Below, piece after piece: positions 55,200 through 64,000 of a stretch of 64,000 bases of DNA. The stretch comes from Marinobacterium jannaschii DSM 6295 (lineage in GTDB: Bacteria > Pseudomonadota > Gammaproteobacteria > Pseudomonadales > Balneatricaceae). How positions within the stretch are numbered: the stretch's first letter is position 1; every line of letters begins with the position of its first letter. Both the position numbers and the translations under genes were made by a program. The stretch lies in assembly GCF_000620085.1 (NCBI RefSeq), contig NZ_JHVJ01000003.1, positions 124,001-188,000 of the forward strand, read 5' to 3'. The notes under the pieces were generated by a model, which saw nothing but the letters and a program-made list of their open reading frames with translations, was not told the DNA's origin and searched no databases.

Positions 55200-56090
55200 T
55201 TACAGCTTGTCAGCCACCCAGTCGGCAAAGCGGGTCGGGATACGTCCTGCTACTTTTCGTTCCAGAGCAATATCGCTGTCACCTAAGTGAGCACCCATGT
55301 AGCTGTGATCCCGAAAGTAGCCAAACATCTGCGCCAGTTCGCCAGCCCCCGGGAAGAAGCTGGAGAATACCTCTGCCGGGACTTCCTGATAACTGTAGTG
55401 CTTACCCTGCTGCGCCAGGGCTGAGAGGATATCGTCAAAGCTCAGCAGGTCGCCGACCAGTGGCAGGTACTGGCCATTACCTGCAATCCCGGGGGCTTTG
55501 AATGCCCCGGCGACGGCATCGCCCAATTGGCTGATATCCGCCATATGAATGCTGCGACTGTCGCGGGCGATCGGCAGTACCCAGCCCGTTGATCCATCCT
55601 GTTGCGGCTGGGGGGCAAGGTTGCTGAGGAAGTTCTGATAGAAGAAGGCTGCCACTACGTAGCTGTGGTACTTAAAACCGGCCGCCTCGACCAGCGCATC
55701 AACCCGGGCCTTATTGGTAAAGTGGGGCACCTCATACTTGCCGCTGCTGATCGCTTCAACATCAGGCAGCGTAGACCAGATGAAATGCTCGATTCCTGCG
55801 CTGCGAGCGGCATCAATCGCATGCCTGGCCTGTGACACTTCATCGGTACCGTTTTCCCAGAAATTGGTAACGGCAAAGACGCCGTAGGCTCCCTCAAAGG
55901 CCGCTGCCAGAGATTCAGGCTCATTCAGGTCGGCGGCGATTACCTGGTCGGCTTCACCCTGATAACGATCCGGATGGCGGGTGATTGCGCGGACGGTAAA
56001 GTCTGTCTGCTTCTTCAGGGCGTCAACCACGCCTTTACCCTGCTGGCCGGTGGCACCCAATACGACGATTACTTTGTTTTCGTGGCTCAT
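55200..56090 (-). CDS. NmrA-like NAD(P)-binding protein
   Basis: The 296-aa protein starts VIVVLGATGQQGKGVVDALK (GxxGxxG Rossmann motif) and shows VFAVTNFWENGTDEVSQARH and IEHFIWSTLPD, typical of NmrA/HSCARG-type atypical SDRs that sense NAD(P)H or act as reductases. No catalytic YxxxK is evident at the usual spot. Divergent from a LysR gene that starts 123 bases away. Confidence 0.85.
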   Translation of the reverse strand: MSHENKVIVVLGATGQQGKGVVDALKKQTDFTVRAITRHPDRYQGEADQVIAADLNEPESLAAAFEGAYGVFAVTNFWENGTDEVSQARHAIDAARSAGIEHFIWSTLPDVEAISSGKYEVPHFTNKARVDALVEAAGFKYHSYVVAAFFYQNFLSNLAPQPQQDGSTGWVLPIARDSRSIHMADISQLGDAVAGAFKAPGIAGNGQYLPLVGDLLSFDDILSALAQQGKHYSYQEVPAEVFSSFFPGAGELAQMFGYFRDHSYMGAHLGDSDIALERKVAGRIPTRFADWVADKL

Positions 56091-56212
56091 GTCCCGACTC
56101 CTCTGTGTGATTTAAGGCAACTGAGATCAGTATATTGATTCAGTAATTGCGCTTATATAGCTATCATTCACACAGTATTGTTGCGTTTTCGGGATAGTGG
56201 GTGAGGGTTTGT

Positions 56213-57088
56213 ATGATGGACTTTGAGGGTATGCGGGTATTCGTTGCCATTGCCGACAGCGGCACGCTTACCGGCGCGGCAGATAAGCTTGGCCTGACCA
56301 AATCGACCGTCAGCCGGCGACTGGCGGCCTACGAGCACCAGATCGGCTGCAGTTTATTCAGGCGTTCAACCCGGTCGATCTCGCTGACGGATACGGGCAG
56401 GCAACATTATGAGCGGGTACGAGAACTGATCCATGAGGCGGAGCAGGCCGTCGCCGAGATCGCCAGCGATAATCCGGAGCCAGCCGGCCTGCTCAGGGTA
56501 TCGGCATCGTTTTTAGCAGGAGAGACATTACTGGCACCGCTGATCTGGCGCTTTATGGAAAAATATCCCCGGGTGAAGGTTGAGCTGTTGATCACCGATA
56601 AGTTTGTCGATCTGATTCGTGAGGGTATCGACTTTACGCTGCGTATGGGTGAGTTGCAGGACTCGGAACTGCTGGTACGAAGGCTGGGTAAAGGCTCCCG
56701 GGTGATCGTTGCCAGCGCAGCGCTGATGCAATCCCGTCCGACTCCCGAAACATTAGAGGATCTAAAGCGGATTCCCGCGGTGGTGACCGACCCCGGCAAA
56801 CAGCTCTGGCGATTTGCTTCGGGTGAGTCTGTTCGGGTGAACTGGGCGATCAGCGCTGGCACCATTCCGTTAGCGCTGGAGGCCTGTCTGAAAGGGTTTG
56901 GCATGGCGCTGATTCCTTTCGACTACTGTAAGGCTGCATTGGCGAGCGGCGAGCTGGTTCAGCTACTGCCACAGCACCCGTTGCCTGAAGTCGATATCTC
57001 TCTGGTGTATCCGAGGTTGCAGCATCAGAGCCCGGCTGCCCGGGCGTTCCTGCATGAGATCCGTACCTCTGACAGCATGGTCGAATGA
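56213..57088 (+). CDS. LysR-family regulator (CrgA/AaeR-like)
   Basis: The 291-aa protein has the helix-turn-helix FEGMRVFVAIADSGTLTGAA, LGLTKSTVSRRLAAYEHQIG and the effector-binding domain. The group with SRRLA and LFRRSTRSISLTDTG often controls a divergent oxidoreductase gene, here the NmrA-like gene. Start uncertain by four codons (GTG 56201, ATG 56213 or 56216); GAGGG precedes. Confidence 0.9.
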   Translation: MMDFEGMRVFVAIADSGTLTGAADKLGLTKSTVSRRLAAYEHQIGCSLFRRSTRSISLTDTGRQHYERVRELIHEAEQAVAEIASDNPEPAGLLRVSASFLAGETLLAPLIWRFMEKYPRVKVELLITDKFVDLIREGIDFTLRMGELQDSELLVRRLGKGSRVIVASAALMQSRPTPETLEDLKRIPAVVTDPGKQLWRFASGESVRVNWAISAGTIPLALEACLKGFGMALIPFDYCKAALASGELVQLLPQHPLPEVDISLVYPRLQHQSPAARAFLHEIRTSDSMVE

Positions 57089-57108
57089 CTATCCCCTGTC
57101 AGATGCTG

Positions 57109-58608
57109 CTATTTGTCTGCGACGGGCAGTGGATGAAGTTGGTCCAGTGGAATAGATATACCCCGTTCTGCAACGATTTTGACGTGGTGCCGCCTTAGCT
57201 GACGCGGTTCGGTAACGCCGCAGGAGTGTGCGATCAGGCCAACGCCGTAGCTGACATATTTGTGGTAATTGGCAACCCGTTGGCTTTTGTCGGTGGGGTC
57301 CAGACCCTGCTGCAGGCGTGGATTATGGGTGGTGATGCCGGTTGGGCAGGTGTCTTTATTGCACTGCATCGCCTGGATACAGCCCAGAGAGAACATAAAG
57401 CCCCGGGCGGAAGAGACAAAATCAGCCCCCACCGCCAGCGCCCAGGCAACTTTAGAGGGCACGATCAGCTTACCGGATGCGATCACCTTGATCCGTTGTT
57501 TCAGCTTGCGTTCGAGCAGCAGATTAACCAGCAGAGGCAGGCTCTCTTTCAGCGTCAGGCCGACATAGTCCATCAGCGGCTGCGGCGCGGCACCGGTGCC
57601 GCCGTCGGCGCTGTCGATGGTAATAAAGTCAGGTGCACAGTCGACTCCGCGGCGGACGACCTCATTGAGCAGTGTTTCCAGCCAGGCGGTCTCGCCGATC
57701 ACGGCTTTAAAACCTACCGGCTTACCGGTGACGCGGCGGATACGCCCGATCATATCCAGCAGGTCTGCAGCCGACCGGATATCCGGGTGACCGTTGGGGC
57801 TGATAGAGGCCTCGCCACTCGGAATCCCCCTGATGGCCGCGATCTCATCCGTTACCTTGGCTGCCGGCAGGATGCCGCCTTTGCCGGGTTTAGCCCCCTG
57901 GCTCATCTTGATCTCGAACATCTTAACCTGCGGATGGGCGGCGACTTCGGCCAGCTTGGCATCACTCAGTCTGCCTGCGCTATCACGCACCCCGTATTTG
58001 GCGGTACCGATCTGATAAACCAGGTCGCAGCCCCCCTCCAGATGATAGGGGCTGAGGCCGCCCTCGCCGGTATTCAGCCAGCATCCCGCCAGCCGTGCAC
58101 CCCGGGAGAGTGCCAGTACGGCAGGGCGGGAGATGGCGCCGTAACTCATGCCGGAGATGTTGAAAAGCGAACGGGTGGCGTAAGGATGTGGGCAATCGGG
58201 GCCGATGACCACCTCGGCGGGATCGACCGCATCTTCTTCCAGCGTGGGAAAGGCACAGTTCATAAACAGGATAGTGCCGGGTGGGTCGAGGTTGCGGGTG
58301 GAGCCGAAGGCGATCATACGATCAACATCCTTGGCAGCGCGGTAGACCCAGCTGCGTTCAGCACGGTTAAAAGGCATCTCCTCGCGGTCCATGGCGAAGA
58401 AGTACTGGCGGAAAAACTCGCCCTGTTTTTCAAACAGGTAGCGAAAACGGCCAATAACCGGATAGTTGCGCCGGATCGCCTGCTTGGTCTGGCGTACATC
58501 AGAGATATACATACAGATCACAACCAGCAGGCTGCTGCCAACAAGAAAGATAAACAAAGCCGACATCAGCTCAAGCGAGAACAACAGGAATTGACCGATC
58601 TCCAGCAT
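57109..58608 (-). CDS. Membrane-anchored FMN-binding glutamate synthase-like protein
   Basis: The 499-aa protein has an N-terminal membrane helix (~14-36), then the FMN-binding TIM barrel of the GltB family: MSYGAISRPAVLALSRGARL, GEGGLSPYHLEGGCDLVYQI, KMSQGAKPGKGGILPAAKV, TIDSADGGTGAAPQPLMDYV, and the three-cysteine Fe-S motif C-x5-C-x4-C (CIQAMQCNKDTCPTG). No glutaminase domain is present. The role of these single-subunit proteins is unknown; a dehydrogenase or lipid role is only speculation. Its stop lies 20 bases from the end of the convergent LysR gene. Confidence 0.88.
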   Translation of the reverse strand: MLEIGQFLLFSLELMSALFIFLVGSSLLVVICMYISDVRQTKQAIRRNYPVIGRFRYLFEKQGEFFRQYFFAMDREEMPFNRAERSWVYRAAKDVDRMIAFGSTRNLDPPGTILFMNCAFPTLEEDAVDPAEVVIGPDCPHPYATRSLFNISGMSYGAISRPAVLALSRGARLAGCWLNTGEGGLSPYHLEGGCDLVYQIGTAKYGVRDSAGRLSDAKLAEVAAHPQVKMFEIKMSQGAKPGKGGILPAAKVTDEIAAIRGIPSGEASISPNGHPDIRSAADLLDMIGRIRRVTGKPVGFKAVIGETAWLETLLNEVVRRGVDCAPDFITIDSADGGTGAAPQPLMDYVGLTLKESLPLLVNLLLERKLKQRIKVIASGKLIVPSKVAWALAVGADFVSSARGFMFSLGCIQAMQCNKDTCPTGITTHNPRLQQGLDPTDKSQRVANYHKYVSYGVGLIAHSCGVTEPRQLRRHHVKIVAERGISIPLDQLHPLPVADK

Positions 58609-58893
58609 AGGTCCTCCGAAGGCTCCAAGCGGAGCGGTGTCAGAATATGGGGCTTCCTTCAGTAAAGCAGAGCCCGCTGAATCGATGGTGAAAAAGCCTG
58701 TGGCAGCCAGCCATGACCGCCGTGTTCAGGTCAACGCTATGCAGAGGGTTGCGCAGGGGGAAGGGCTAAGCAGATAGCCTCACTCTTTATCGACCTGCCA
58801 GGTGTCGCGGCGGCTAACTGTCGTGATGCCTGCTGCCGAAGGCGCCGAGTGCGACTGCGCCCGGCAGGTGGCATTTTGACCCACGCGGCCTGG

Positions 58894-60591
58894 TTACTGC
58901 TTTTTCAGTCGATAGGCCAGGGCCGGTCGGGTCAGGCCGAGCAGGCGGGCTGCTTTAGAGACATTGCCGTCGGCGCGATTCATGGCCGCGTTGATCAGCT
59001 CCGTTTCCAGCTCATCCATATTCAGGCCTTCATCGATCAGCTGATCGCACAGGTTTTGTTCTGTGCTGGAATTTTCTTCCTCGGCCGGGGTCGCCAGTTG
59101 TCCTTTGCTGTTGATCACATTGAGCGGGTGACTCGGTTCGGCCAGCGATGGGAAGAAACACTCAAGATCGATGCTCTGGTTGTTCTCCGCCAGAATCACC
59201 CCGCGCTCGATCATATTCTCCAGTTCACGGATATTGCCCGGCCACTTGTAGGCGGTGAGTGCCTGGGTGGCGCGTTCCGATACCCCGAGCGTTTGCTTAT
59301 TGTAGAGGGCATGGTATTTAACGATAAAATGCTCGATCAATAGCGGAATATCTTCTAAACGCTCGCGAAGTGGTGGTATATGCACCGGGTAGACATTGAG
59401 CCGGTAGTACAGATCCGCGCGGAAACGCCCCTGTTTGACTGCCTCTTCCAGGTCTTCATTGGTGGCAGCGACCACCCGCACATCGATCCGGCGGGTGCGG
59501 TTATCGCCCACCCGTTCCAGCTCGCTCTCCTGCAGCACCCGCAATAGGGTGGCCTGGGCGCGCGGCGAGAGTTCGATTACCTCATCGAGAAAGATAGTGC
59601 CGTGGTTGGCGCGCTCAAACTTGCCTTCGCGCGATTGGGTAGCCCCGGTAAAGGCGCCTTTTTCAACCCCGAACAGTTCGGCTTCAATCAGGTCCGGTGG
59701 AATACAGGCGCAGTTAACGGCCACGAAGGGGGCTTCGCTGCGGTCGCTGCCGGAGTGCAGCCCCCGGGCGACTACCTCTTTACCGACGCCGGTTTCGCCT
59801 TGCAGCAGTACCGTGACCTTGCTTTTGGAGGCCTTTTTGATCAGGTGACAGACGTTCTTAAAGGCACCGGAGTGGCCGACGGAATTGATCAGGATATCGT
59901 CGTCGCTGCCCTGATGGCGGAAGTTGGCTTTAAGGTTATCGATCTGGCGGTGCAGGCTGATCAGCTCTTCGGTGACCGAATCAGGCATCAGGTAACGTTC
60001 CTGCTCCTCAAGGTCATCCCACTCATCGGCCGGTTTACCGATGATATGGCAGAAGTCCTTGCCGGTACCGGCGCAGCTGATCTCCTTAAACAGGATTTTG
60101 CGACCCATGTAGTAGGTGGAATAGCCGCTGGCATAGCCGATCATCTCCCAGCAGATAGGGTCTTCCGAATAGCCGAATTCGCTGACGTGGGCGTCGACCT
60201 CGTAGGAATCAAACCATTTGAACTCGCCGTAAAATTCGCCTTTCTCGACATCAAAGGCCAGTTCCAGCGGTTCGACCTTTACCATCCCCTTAATACTGTG
60301 CAGCTGCGGCCCGACAAAGAACGCTTCGGCGCTGGAGAGGTCGGGGCGTACTTTATGTGCCAGCTCGGCATCTTTCAGTCCGGACTGAAAGCCAAAACGC
60401 ATCAGAAAGCCTTTGGTTCGCTCAACGCCAAGGGTATCGATCAGCTCTTTGCGCAGCGAACTCATCGCCGAAGAGTGGAACAACAACATCCTTCGTTCGT
60501 TCAGCCAGATTTTTCCTTCGCTGCTATCAAACTGTATCTCCGCAATCAGATCCTGCGTCTCCGGAAACTCAAGCTTGGCGGCTTTGTTCAT
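58894..60591 (-). CDS. DmpR/XylR/PoxR-type sigma-54 activator of phenol degradation
   Basis: The 565-aa protein starts at 60591 (the frame is open further but the start with TGGAGC upstream fits the family). An A domain of XylR-N/V4R type (~20-205; effector region with FVGPQLHSIKGMVKVEPLEL and CHIIGKPADEW) precedes an AAA+ domain (~255-480) with Walker A GETGVGKE, GAFTGA for sigma-54 contact, and a C-terminal Fis-type helix-turn-helix (GNVSKAARLLGLTRPALAYR). Phenol-like effectors release the A domain's repression. Divergent from dmpKLMN, whose promoter has a sigma-54 box. Confidence 0.93.
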   Translation of the reverse strand: MNKAAKLEFPETQDLIAEIQFDSSEGKIWLNERRMLLFHSSAMSSLRKELIDTLGVERTKGFLMRFGFQSGLKDAELAHKVRPDLSSAEAFFVGPQLHSIKGMVKVEPLELAFDVEKGEFYGEFKWFDSYEVDAHVSEFGYSEDPICWEMIGYASGYSTYYMGRKILFKEISCAGTGKDFCHIIGKPADEWDDLEEQERYLMPDSVTEELISLHRQIDNLKANFRHQGSDDDILINSVGHSGAFKNVCHLIKKASKSKVTVLLQGETGVGKEVVARGLHSGSDRSEAPFVAVNCACIPPDLIEAELFGVEKGAFTGATQSREGKFERANHGTIFLDEVIELSPRAQATLLRVLQESELERVGDNRTRRIDVRVVAATNEDLEEAVKQGRFRADLYYRLNVYPVHIPPLRERLEDIPLLIEHFIVKYHALYNKQTLGVSERATQALTAYKWPGNIRELENMIERGVILAENNQSIDLECFFPSLAEPSHPLNVINSKGQLATPAEEENSSTEQNLCDQLIDEGLNMDELETELINAAMNRADGNVSKAARLLGLTRPALAYRLKKQ

Positions 60592-60757
60592 GGAACTGTG
60601 CTCCAGTCTTTTTGTTTTTATATGTCTGTATTTTGGCACTAAAAGTCACACTTTATAGTTGATTGTCTGTAAACGTGATTAACATAACAAATCCGCGCCG
60701 AGCCTCAAGGCAGCTCTGAAAATCTGGCTTCGCTGTGTTTAATCTGGTGTTTTCAGC

Positions 60758-60808
60758 AGATGATCAAATCATCACTTTCCGTGCTTTGTCTTAATCATTT
60801 GATCATCT
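60758..60808. promoter_or_regulatory. Upstream activating sites for the DmpR-type activator
   Basis: AGATGATCAAATCATC at 60758-60773 and its mirrored partner AATCATTTGATCATCT at 60793-60808 have centres 35 bases apart. They resemble TTGATCAATTGATCAA-type sites of XylR/DmpR and lie ~160 bases upstream of the sigma-54 promoter, as expected. Confidence 0.8.
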
Positions 60809-60952
60809 TTTCACCGGGTGTCGTCAAGCCCCCCGTTCTCGGTTTTGTTCCGGATTACGAATAGTTTCTTAGCTGTTTGTCATTAACAACCTCAATAAAA
60901 ACAAAGGCTTATTTTGTTTTTTCTGAAGGGCGAAAAATTTTTATTCGCTGTC

Positions 60953-60968
60953 TGGCACGGCCATTGCT
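60953..60968 (+). promoter_or_regulatory. Sigma-54 promoter of the phenol hydroxylase operon
   Basis: TGGCACGGCCATTGCT matches the -24/-12 consensus TGGCAC-N5-TTGCW. It ends 39 bases before the dmpK start. The bases between the two activator sites and this box (AT-rich, about 60809-60952) could bend or bind IHF; I see no exact site. Confidence 0.9.
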
Positions 60969-61007
60969 CTTACCCATTCGTGATCAACCGAAAAGTAAGA
61001 GAGCGAT

Positions 61008-61316
61008 ATGGCCACTGCACAACCAGACAACAGCACCCCCAGCACATCGCCAGGCGCGTTTGAAAACCTGGTGAAGTACGTGAGGGTGCGCAGCAGCGAG
61101 AACGCCCGGTTTGTTGAGTTTGACTTTGCCATCAGCGATCCGTCGCTGTTTGTCGAACTGGTGATGCCGCGCGGTGCCTTTGATCTCTTCTGCCAGAAAC
61201 ACAGGGTCGTCCATATGAGTACCGCACAGATGGCCGCGGTGGATGCCGAGATGGAGAAATGGCGTTACGGCACTGAAACCCTGATGGCAGAAAACCACGC
61301 CCATTCCGGCCAATAA
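61008..61316 (+). CDS. dmpK: Phenol hydroxylase subunit P0 (assembly/activation protein)
   Basis: The 102-aa protein matches DmpK/PhhK: FENLVKYVRVRSSENARFVE, FDFAISDPSLFVELVMPRGA, VVHMSTAQMAAVDAEMEKW. P0 is thought to help insert iron into the P1-P3 oxygenase. First gene of the operon, 39 bases past the sigma-54 box and 27 bases ahead of dmpL. Confidence 0.92.
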   Translation: MATAQPDNSTPSTSPGAFENLVKYVRVRSSENARFVEFDFAISDPSLFVELVMPRGAFDLFCQKHRVVHMSTAQMAAVDAEMEKWRYGTETLMAENHAHSGQ

Positions 61317-61343
61317 AAATAATCAGCAGCATGGAACCGTTCG

Positions 61344-62330
61344 ATGAGTATTGAAATAAAAACCGCCACGCTGGAACCCGTCCGAAATACCTTCGCGCAC
61401 ATTGAGCGCCGCTTCGGCGATAAACCTGCGACCCGTTATCAGGAGGCGACCTACGATGTGGCCTCCGATGTGAACTTTCACTACCGCCCCCTGTGGCAGC
61501 CGGAGCGGGAGCTGAACGACCCGCGTCGCACCGCGATTGTGATGGCGGACTGGTATGCCTTCCGCGATCCACGCCAGTACTACTACGGCGCCTATGTGCA
61601 GCAGCGCGCCAAGATGCAGGAAGTGGCTGAGAGCAACTATGCCTTCTTCGAAAAGCGCAATCTGGCGGCGCGGATGGACGAATCCCTCAAGGCGAAGATC
61701 ATCCACTGCCTGCTACCACTGCGCCATGTGGAGCACGCCGCCAACCTCAACAACATGTATGGCTCAGCCTACGGCTATGGCACCGCGATCACCCAGGCGC
61801 TGCTCTACAACGGAATGGACCGGCTGGGGATCGCCCAGTACCTGTCGCGCATCGGCCTGATGCTGGACGGTAACAGCGGTGATTCGCTGGCGGAATCGAA
61901 GCGCTACTGGATGGACGATCCCTGCTGGCAGGGCATCCGCGCCTGCTGCGAAGAGATGATGGTGACCGAAGACTGGTTTGAGGTGTTTCTGGCGCAGGAT
62001 CTGCTGCTGGACGGTCTGGTCGGCGAACTGGTCTACCAGCAGTTCGACCAGTGGCTGCTGGAAAACGGCGCCCAGGATATCGCCATGCTGACCGAGTTTA
62101 TGCAGCAGTGGCAGAAGGACACCAATCGCTGGGTCGATGCCACGGTCAAAGTCGCCGTGACTGAATCGGAACAGAACCGGAGTCAGATCGAAGCCTGGAT
62201 CGGCGGCTGGCGACAGAAAATTGAGGCCGCGCTGGCACCCTGGGCAGAACAGATGCTGGGGCCTGAGGCGCTGGCACAGGCCAGCGCGGTGCTGGACAAG
62301 CGTCTTACCAAATCCGGTCTCAGCAGCTAA
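61344..62330 (+). CDS. dmpL: Phenol hydroxylase subunit P1 (beta subunit of oxygenase)
   Basis: The 328-aa protein matches DmpL/TomA1-type beta subunits: KTATLEPVRNTFAHIERRFG, DVASDVNFHYRPLWQPEREL, RDPRQYYYGAYVQQRAKMQE. It has the ferritin-like fold of soluble di-iron monooxygenases but lacks the iron ligands, as is normal for beta chains. It makes the (P1P2P3) hydroxylase with DmpM and DmpN. Confidence 0.95.
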   Translation: MSIEIKTATLEPVRNTFAHIERRFGDKPATRYQEATYDVASDVNFHYRPLWQPERELNDPRRTAIVMADWYAFRDPRQYYYGAYVQQRAKMQEVAESNYAFFEKRNLAARMDESLKAKIIHCLLPLRHVEHAANLNNMYGSAYGYGTAITQALLYNGMDRLGIAQYLSRIGLMLDGNSGDSLAESKRYWMDDPCWQGIRACCEEMMVTEDWFEVFLAQDLLLDGLVGELVYQQFDQWLLENGAQDIAMLTEFMQQWQKDTNRWVDATVKVAVTESEQNRSQIEAWIGGWRQKIEAALAPWAEQMLGPEALAQASAVLDKRLTKSGLSS

Positions 62331-62341
62331 GGAAGTGACCC

Positions 62342-62611
62342 ATGTCGAAGGTTTATATCGCACTGCAAAACAACGATGACAGCCGCTTTATTGTCGAGGC
62401 GATCGAACAGGATAACCCCGATGTCACGGTGATCCATATGCCTGCCATGGTGCGGGTGGAGAACGAGGGGCGGCTGGATATCCGACGTGAAACCGTGGAA
62501 GAGGTGATGGGGCGTGACTGGGAGGTGCAGGAGCTGCACCTCAACCTGATCACCCTCGGCGGCAACGTCGAAGAGGACGACGACGGCATCTCCCTGCACT
62601 GGAACGAATAA
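62342..62611 (+). CDS. dmpM: Phenol hydroxylase subunit P2 (regulatory/coupling protein)
   Basis: The 89-aa protein matches DmpM/MmoB-type effector: VYIALQNNDDSRFIVEAIEQ, VIHMPAMVRVENEGRLDIRR, VMGRDWEVQELHLNLITLGG. Cofactorless protein required for full turnover. Positioned 11 bases after dmpL. Confidence 0.95.
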   Translation: MSKVYIALQNNDDSRFIVEAIEQDNPDVTVIHMPAMVRVENEGRLDIRRETVEEVMGRDWEVQELHLNLITLGGNVEEDDDGISLHWNE

Positions 62612-62628
62612 CAATAAGGCAACTGATC

Positions 62629-64000
62629 ATGGCAGCTAAGAAACTCAATATTAAAGACAAGTACCGCCTGCTGACCCGCGACCTGGACTGGGAGTTCTCC
62701 TACGAGGATCGCAAAGCGGCGTTTCCATTCGAAGAGTTTGAAGGGATCAAGATTACCGACTGGTCGAAGTGGGAAGATCCGTTTCGCCTGACAATGGACA
62801 GCTACTGGAAATACCAGGCCGAGAAGGAGAAGAAGCTCTATGCCATCTTCGATGCCTTCTCCCAGAACAACGGCCACCTGAACGTCTCTGATCCGCGTTA
62901 TGTCAACGCTATCAAGCTGTTTCTGACCGGGGTGTCGCCGCTGGAATATCAGGCCTACCAAGGCTTTGCCCATGTCGGACGTCAGTTTGGCGGTGTCGGC
63001 GCACGGGTGGCCTGCCAGATGCAGTCGCTGGATGAGCTGCGCCATGTGCAGACCCAGATTCACGCCATGAGCCACTACAACAAGTTCTTCGATGGCTTTC
63101 AGGAATACAGCCATATGCACGACCGGGTCTGGTACCTGTCGGTGCCGAAGTCGTTTTTCAACGATGCCCGCGCGGCCGGGCCGTTCGAGTTTATGGTGGC
63201 GATCGGCTTCTCGTTTGAATATGTGCTGACCAACCTGCTGTTCGTACCCTTTATGTCCGGAGCCGCCCACAACGGTGATATGGCGACGGTAACCTTTGGC
63301 TTCTCGGCCCAGTCCGACGAGGCGCGCCATATGACGCTGGGGCTGGAGATCATCAAGTTCCTGCTGGAGCAGCATGAAGACAATGTACCGATTGTGCAGA
63401 AGTGGATCGATAAATGGTTCTGGCGCGGTACCCGGCTGCTGACCATCGTTGCGATGATGATGGACTACATGCTGCCGAATAAGGTGATGTCCTGGAAAGA
63501 GGGCTGGGAGGTCTACTTCGAGGAGGCCGGTGGCGCACTGTTTAAGGATCTGGCCCGCTATGGCATCCGCATGCCGAAATATGCCGAAGTGATCGAAAAG
63601 GAGAAAGAACATATCTCCCATCAGGCCTGGTGGACTTTCTACACCCACGGCCATGCTGCCGGTTTTCACACCTGGATTCCAACCGATGAAGAGCTGGACT
63701 GGCTGAGCGAGAAGTACCCGGACACCTTCGACAAGTACTACCGCCCACGCTGGGAGCTGGCGAAAGAGCTGGAGGCCAAGGGCGAGCGCTTCTACACCAG
63801 CGGCCTGCCGCAGCTGTGTCAGACCTGCCAGATCCCGATGCTGTTCACTGAGATGGACCAGCCGACTAAAACCAGCCACCGCGAAAGCCTCTATAACGGT
63901 GAGCGTTACCACTTCTGCTCTGATGGCTGTAAGGACATCTTCGACGACGAACCGGAGAAGTTTGTCCAGGCCTGGTTGCCGGTACACCAGATCTTCCAGG
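62629..64000 (+). CDS. dmpN: Phenol hydroxylase subunit P3 (alpha, di-iron), 3' truncated by window
   Basis: The 457 visible codons from ATG 62629 match DmpN: MAAKKLNIKDKYRLLTRDLD, LTGVSPLEYQAYQGFAHVGR, and di-iron ligand motifs QSLDELRHVQ and SAQSDEARHMTLG (ExxH pairs). C-terminal QTCQIPMLF and HFCSDGCKDIFDDEPEKF are family features. It hydroxylates phenol to catechol in the active site. The frame is still open at 64000, so the gene and probably dmpO/dmpP lie beyond. The start has AATAAGGCAACTGATC upstream, a weak ribosome site typical of coupled genes. Confidence 0.95.
   Translation, partial: MAAKKLNIKDKYRLLTRDLDWEFSYEDRKAAFPFEEFEGIKITDWSKWEDPFRLTMDSYWKYQAEKEKKLYAIFDAFSQNNGHLNVSDPRYVNAIKLFLTGVSPLEYQAYQGFAHVGRQFGGVGARVACQMQSLDELRHVQTQIHAMSHYNKFFDGFQEYSHMHDRVWYLSVPKSFFNDARAAGPFEFMVAIGFSFEYVLTNLLFVPFMSGAAHNGDMATVTFGFSAQSDEARHMTLGLEIIKFLLEQHEDNVPIVQKWIDKWFWRGTRLLTIVAMMMDYMLPNKVMSWKEGWEVYFEEAGGALFKDLARYGIRMPKYAEVIEKEKEHISHQAWWTFYTHGHAAGFHTWIPTDEELDWLSEKYPDTFDKYYRPRWELAKELEAKGERFYTSGLPQLCQTCQIPMLFTEMDQPTKTSHRESLYNGERYHFCSDGCKDIFDDEPEKFVQAWLPVHQIFQ

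Noticed and set aside
57226-58665. 479-codon plus-strand frame opposite the glutamate synthase-like gene
   Set aside because: The opposite strand carries unmistakable FMN-barrel and Fe-S motifs; this frame is a shadow.
62353-63987. Long open frame (544 codons) on the minus strand opposite dmpM and dmpN
   Set aside because: It lies antisense to two certain phenol hydroxylase genes, has no ribosome site, and its composition (His/Leu/Gly-rich, few conserved patterns) is that of a GC-rich shadow frame.

Overview
The window reads as a chromosome segment of a free-living, probably marine gammaproteobacterium; the mix of TctABC and TRAP-type binding proteins, phenol hydroxylase, MCP and c-di-GMP proteins would fit an Oceanospirillales-type genome, but that placement is inference. 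Most genes are GC-rich with clear Shine-Dalgarno sequences. The main exceptions are an AT-rich island at about 2.94-4.3 kb and an AT-rich stretch at 23.6-24.2 kb.

Layout. 1-5.5 kb: end of a CadC-like regulator, an amber-interrupted small gene, an AT-rich phospholipase-D-like nuclease gene abutting a decayed acyltransferase, with two opposed copies of a REP/MITE-like palindrome around them. 5.4-18.1 kb: the core of the window. A minus-strand operon (cofG-cofH-cofD-cofC-cofE-npdG-LLM oxidoreductase) encodes synthesis, reduction and use of coenzyme F420. A RutR-like TetR gene separates it from a plus-strand set (M20 amidohydrolase, NCS1 permease, dihydropyrimidinase) for reductive pyrimidine or hydantoin catabolism. 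RutR-like palindromes occur upstream of both operons. 18.3-24.2 kb: a PAS-GGDEF-EAL protein, an ECF sigma factor, a His-rich dihaem cytochrome c, and a small acidic ORF. 24.2-31.6 kb: LysR/agmatinase/urea transporter, MocR/DJ-1 pair, DMT transporter and a LysR gene with one amber stop. 31.7-41.3 kb: GST, SigZ-like sigma factor, transporters, an SDR, a methyltransferase-like membrane protein, RluA-type synthase, an SLC5-STAC protein lacking a kinase, and a VOC protein. 41.3-47.2 kb: CitAB-type two-component system divergent from tctC-tctB-tctA, with a structured element between tctC and tctB. 47.2-58.6 kb: a secreted protein with a possible cysteine-peptidase fold, MCP, lipoprotein, orphan DctP, thioesterase, NmrA-like protein, LysR and a membrane-anchored glutamate-synthase-like flavoprotein. 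58.9-64 kb: a DmpR/PoxR-type activator divergent from a sigma-54 phenol hydroxylase operon (dmpKLMN...) that runs off the window.

Most notable proposal: the F420 operon and the pyrimidine/hydantoin operon look like one regulon controlled by a RutR-like repressor. No dihydropyrimidine dehydrogenase is present here, while an F420-dependent LLM oxidoreductase and an F420:NADPH oxidoreductase are. A simple reading is that F420H2 replaces NADPH in reducing uracil or thymine (or a related ring) before ring opening by the dihydropyrimidinase. This is inference from context and needs biochemical proof.
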